Shown here one piece after another: positions 7,215-7,886 of a stretch of 7,886 bases of DNA. The notes beneath the pieces are model-generated. The model was not told the DNA's origin. It saw only the letters and a program-made list of their open reading frames with translations, and did not search any database. The position numbers and the translations under genes are program-made. The stretch is from assembly GCA_903928755.1 (NCBI GenBank), contig CAIYSH010000367.1:1-7886 (forward strand), read 5' to 3'. Position 1 is the first letter of the stretch; each line of letters begins with the position of its first letter. Source of the stretch: an uncultured Alphaproteobacteria bacterium. Lineage in GTDB: Bacteria; Pseudomonadota; Alphaproteobacteria; Caulobacterales; Caulobacteraceae.

Positions 7215-7277
7215 GGCGGTGGCGGGCTTTAGCAGACCCCGAATGCTGCGTCGCGGCAGGAATGCGTTTTCCGCATA

Positions 7278-7306
7278 TTGGCCTTCCATGGCCAGGCGGT
7301 TATAAG
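7278..7306 (+). promoter_or_regulatory. Sigma-70-type promoter for ndk
   Basis: A -35 box TTGGCC (7278-7283) and a -10 box TATAAG (7301-7306) are separated by exactly 17 bases. This would start transcription near 7313, giving a leader of about 50 bases before ndk. The -10 matches the consensus at five of six bases. The -10 also sits inside a short inverted repeat, GGCGG-TTATAAG-CCGCC (7296-7312). Function is inferred from boxes and position only. Confidence 0.45.
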
Positions 7307-7363
7307 CCGCCACCCGTTTGGGGGACCCTCCGCCCGAGCCTCAAGAAAAAAGACACCGAGATC

Positions 7364-7783
<420 letters not shown>

Positions 7784-7846
7784 GGGATGACCCGGTAAGG
7801 GGGGCGGTTTTCGGATCCCTTCCTGCTGAAGCTCTGGACTCTTTTT

Positions 7847-7879
7847 GGTGCGCGGGAATGGTTTCCAAACCCGCGCACC
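7847..7879. repeat. Perfect 10-bp inverted repeat downstream of ndk
   Basis: GGTGCGCGGG (7847-7856) and CCCGCGCACC (7870-7879) are exact reverse complements around a 13-base spacer. Inside lies a second small dyad (GGTTT and AAACC) that partly competes with the main stem. A TTTTT run comes just before the left arm, not after the right arm, and the bases after it (TGGGTTA) are not T-rich. It could still be the ndk terminator, or an operator or leader structure for a gene beyond the window. Confidence 0.5.
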
Positions 7880-7886
7880 TGGGTTA

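Overview
The window reads as ordinary, well-conserved chromosome of a GC-rich alphaproteobacterium. Gene order and protein character suggest Caulobacterales (Caulobacter, Brevundimonas or Phenylobacterium type), but that placement is inference from memory of gene order, not from a search. No mobile element, phage, CRISPR array, rRNA or tRNA gene was found.

Left block (1-2656, all minus strand): a lipopolysaccharide-export operon read right to left, lptF then lptG then lptD. Only the first 121 codons of lptD are present; the rest lies beyond base 1. LptF and LptG are the two membrane subunits of the LptB2FG ABC exporter, and LptD is the outer-membrane translocon that receives the LPS.

Middle block (2814-5058, plus strand): pepA (leucyl aminopeptidase), holC (DNA polymerase III chi subunit) and a small lipoprotein with a peptidase-inhibitor I78-like C-terminus. 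These are packed as an operon, with a 2-base gap and then an overlapping ATGA stop/start. The divergent lptF-lptG / pepA-holC arrangement also occurs in enterobacteria, so this is an old conserved junction. The 157-base gap between the blocks must hold the control signals for both directions.

Convergent gap (5059-5336): 278 bases without a confident gene. It holds two GC-rich hairpins and a long minus-strand open frame with no normal start codon.

Right block: a YheS-like ABC-F ATPase on the minus strand (5337-7214), diverging from ndk (nucleoside diphosphate kinase, 7364-7783, plus strand), which has a recognisable sigma-70-type promoter. The last 100 bases hold a perfect 10-bp inverted repeat.

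The genes are housekeeping: envelope LPS export, peptide turnover, replication, ribosome-associated ATPase activity and nucleotide balance. I see no clear new system. The points most worth a second look are the I78-like lipoprotein with its polyproline linker and CxxC motif, the unexplained frame in the convergent gap, the alternative lptF start that shares its start codon bases with pepA, and the terminal inverted repeat.
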